DNA from: Gerris lacustris
Lineage: Eukaryota > Arthropoda > Insecta > Hemiptera > Gerridae
Assembly: GCA_951217055.1 (NCBI GenBank)
Contig: OX578285.1
Coordinates: 56,827,102-56,891,101, forward strand
DNA length: 64,000 nucleotides
Direction: 5' to 3'
Both the position numbers and the translations under genes were made by a program. The notes under the pieces were generated by a model. That model was not told where the DNA came from. It searched no databases and saw nothing but the letters and a program-made list of their open reading frames with translations. Shown here piece after piece: positions 62,413-64,000 of the stretch (position 1 is the stretch's first letter; each line of letters begins with the position of its first letter).

Positions 62413-63029
62413 AAAAAAATCTTTTTTATTAATTGATTTCGACCACTGGAGAAACATTTTAATAGTTAACTTTCACGGGAAAATCAGAGCCCCCCCCCCC
62501 CCCATGGTTGTCTCATCGCATCCCTGAATTGAAATTGGAATTATCTTGTATTATGGCGCAGCCAAATATGCATAATGTTTTTATTTTAATAAAGTGGAGC
62601 TAAATATCTTAACGGGGCTTAGTTTCAAATACATATATGGCAGCCATTTTGAATCAAAGTGACAGATTGGAAAACCCTTTAATAAAAGTTTTCTATGTCA
62701 TAAAAATAAGCTAATTTCCAAATTTCAAAGCTCTAGTGCATTTAGTTTCAGAAATATCGGATATCGATTCCAGTGATATCGGATTTTCCATATAAATGTC
62801 AGCTGATAAAAATAAAAAAAAAAAAAAAAAAAAAATGACGGTTTCTAGAGATTTTGTGATGTGTTTTTAAAAATATCGTAAAAGAGTTAATAGCAACTGC
62901 AATTTCTAATAACCTAAATAATCTCAAACGCGGAATCTTTTTTAGAAGTTTTAGGTTTACTAAAAAAAGAGATATAGAGTACATAAACTTATTGATAGTT
63001 AAACTCTAAGCTATAAGTTTGAAACAGAA

Positions 63030-63430
63030 TGTAAACAAACGTTGAAATAAAAAGAACAAAACAAAATTAAAAGCGAATTAACTCAAAAGGAAGTAACGCA
63101 TATAACAATTGGAAAATATTTACTAAAACAACTAGAGAAAATAAAAGTATTATTTGAAAAATATCTATCCTCTGCGTTGGCAAACAGAATATAAACAAAC
63201 GTCGTGATATAAAAAAATGCAAAACAACTAGCGAATAACTCAAAAGAAAGTAATTCTTATAACAATTTAAAGATATTTACCTAAAAACTAGGGAAAATAA
63301 AAATATATAAGTAATGGCTAACAGAAAGTAAAAAGGAAAGGTTAAAAATACAAGTTTGACGGAAAAATTAACACAATAGGAAGAAGTGCAATTTTAACTT
63401 AAATAAACAACAACAAACATCTTATAATAT
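63030..63430. repeat. About 150-bp tandem repeat, nearly three diverged copies
   Basis: Units share GTAAACAAACGT, AACTCAAAAGGAAGTAA, ATAACAATT and GAAAATAAAAGTAT-like blocks. Confidence 0.65.
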
Positions 63431-63673
63431 CTTTCCGGAAGTGTATTTATTATTTTATATTTCTGAAAAGTAAATTGAATTTATTTCAAGATCTAATGAA
63501 AGATTATTGTTGATAGAAAACTCAAATAATTCCTATTATAGTCTACGAAAACAACACGAAAAGAAATAACTACGAGTCAGCCTCTGAGGAACTTAATACA
63601 CATATTATAACCTCGATATTGCAAAAATAATGATTACCTTATACAACCATTATGAAGTTTTCAGCAGTTTTTA

Positions 63674-63727
63674 TACGATAACACAGGTACGATAACACAG
63701 GTACGATAACACAGGTACGATAACACT
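63674..63727. repeat. 14-bp tandem repeat, about four copies
   Basis: Unit ACGATAACACAGGT. Confidence 0.95.
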
Positions 63728-64000
63728 TTCTTATAATAAATTGATTTAAAAAAAAAAAAATTAATCTATTAACAACCAAGAATTTAAATAAATTATGTTA
63801 TCATTAAGTTTAGATAAGCAAATGCATTTTACACTAAATTATCAGTGCTGCCACCTGCGAAATATTTATACCTGTAAAAACCAATAGTAATTATAAATCG
63901 ATTATTATTATTATTTATTAGACAAAGAATAAACAATACTTTCTATTTTATATTAATAAAATGTGTATAAATTTAAATGAGTTTTCCGCATATTATAGGA

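Larger units (their letters stand above)
47050..64000. other. Sequence upstream of the SH3 exon
   Basis: Expected to be intron or upstream flank of the UNC-89-like gene; no further exon identified. Stretches with nothing recognised: 47050-48380, 51115-51700, 53560-53900, 57745-58650, 61270-61540 and 63430-63670. 48905-49670 includes a possible Pol III-like head near 49130-49200 (GGTTTCAATCGG) and a short (CA)n at 49633-49648. Confidence 0.6.

Overview
This is AT-rich, repeat-laden nuclear DNA from an animal, most probably an insect. Coding sequence is very sparse: small exons with consensus splice sites sit between introns of up to 25 kb. The rest is dominated by transposon families typical of insect genomes (Helitrons, a DD34D mariner, TA- and TTAA-flanked MITEs, tRNA- and 5S-derived SINE-like repeats). 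I cannot name the species. A hemipteran or another insect with a large genome is a guess.

The only well-supported gene lies on the minus strand. Six consecutive exons, 46928-47049, 34502-34615, 32428-32598, 30766-30835, 28268-28363 and 2924-3016, join in perfect reading phase into a 222-residue stretch. It encodes an SH3 domain followed after a short linker by most of a RhoGEF (DH) domain. This order and spacing fit UNC-89/obscurin, the giant muscle M-line protein. The start of the protein lies to the right of the window or in exons I could not identify. The end of the DH domain and the expected PH and Ig domains lie to the left. Everything between the exons is intron, including two of 25.3 kb and 12.3 kb.

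Layout: 1-2923, intron with satellites. 3017-28267, giant intron with two large fold-back elements, a LINE 3' fragment, two copies of a tRNA-containing repeat, a complete non-autonomous Helitron, a 5S-like fragment, a (TAA)n/(TTA)n palindrome, a nest of interrupted elements at 15.1-17.6 kb and several MITEs. 28364-34501, four exons interleaved with a hAT remnant, a pair of 5S-headed SINE-like copies and a broken mariner. 34616-46927, intron with a second Helitron, a 941-bp terminal-inverted-repeat (TIR) element, minisatellites and a few plus-strand stretches that look coding but do not join in phase. 47050-64000, sequence upstream of the SH3 exon with three long satellite arrays, nested MITEs and a 1.85-kb TIR element carrying the first codons of a probable tyrosine recombinase.

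No bacterial-type operon, CRISPR array or new defence-like system is visible. The most interesting non-genic signals are a class I tRNA-like module with an apparent GGA anticodon in the arms of fold-back elements, an 18-bp minisatellite that seems to have grown from the tail of a SINE-like repeat, and the concentration of long inverted repeats inside what should be one transcription unit.
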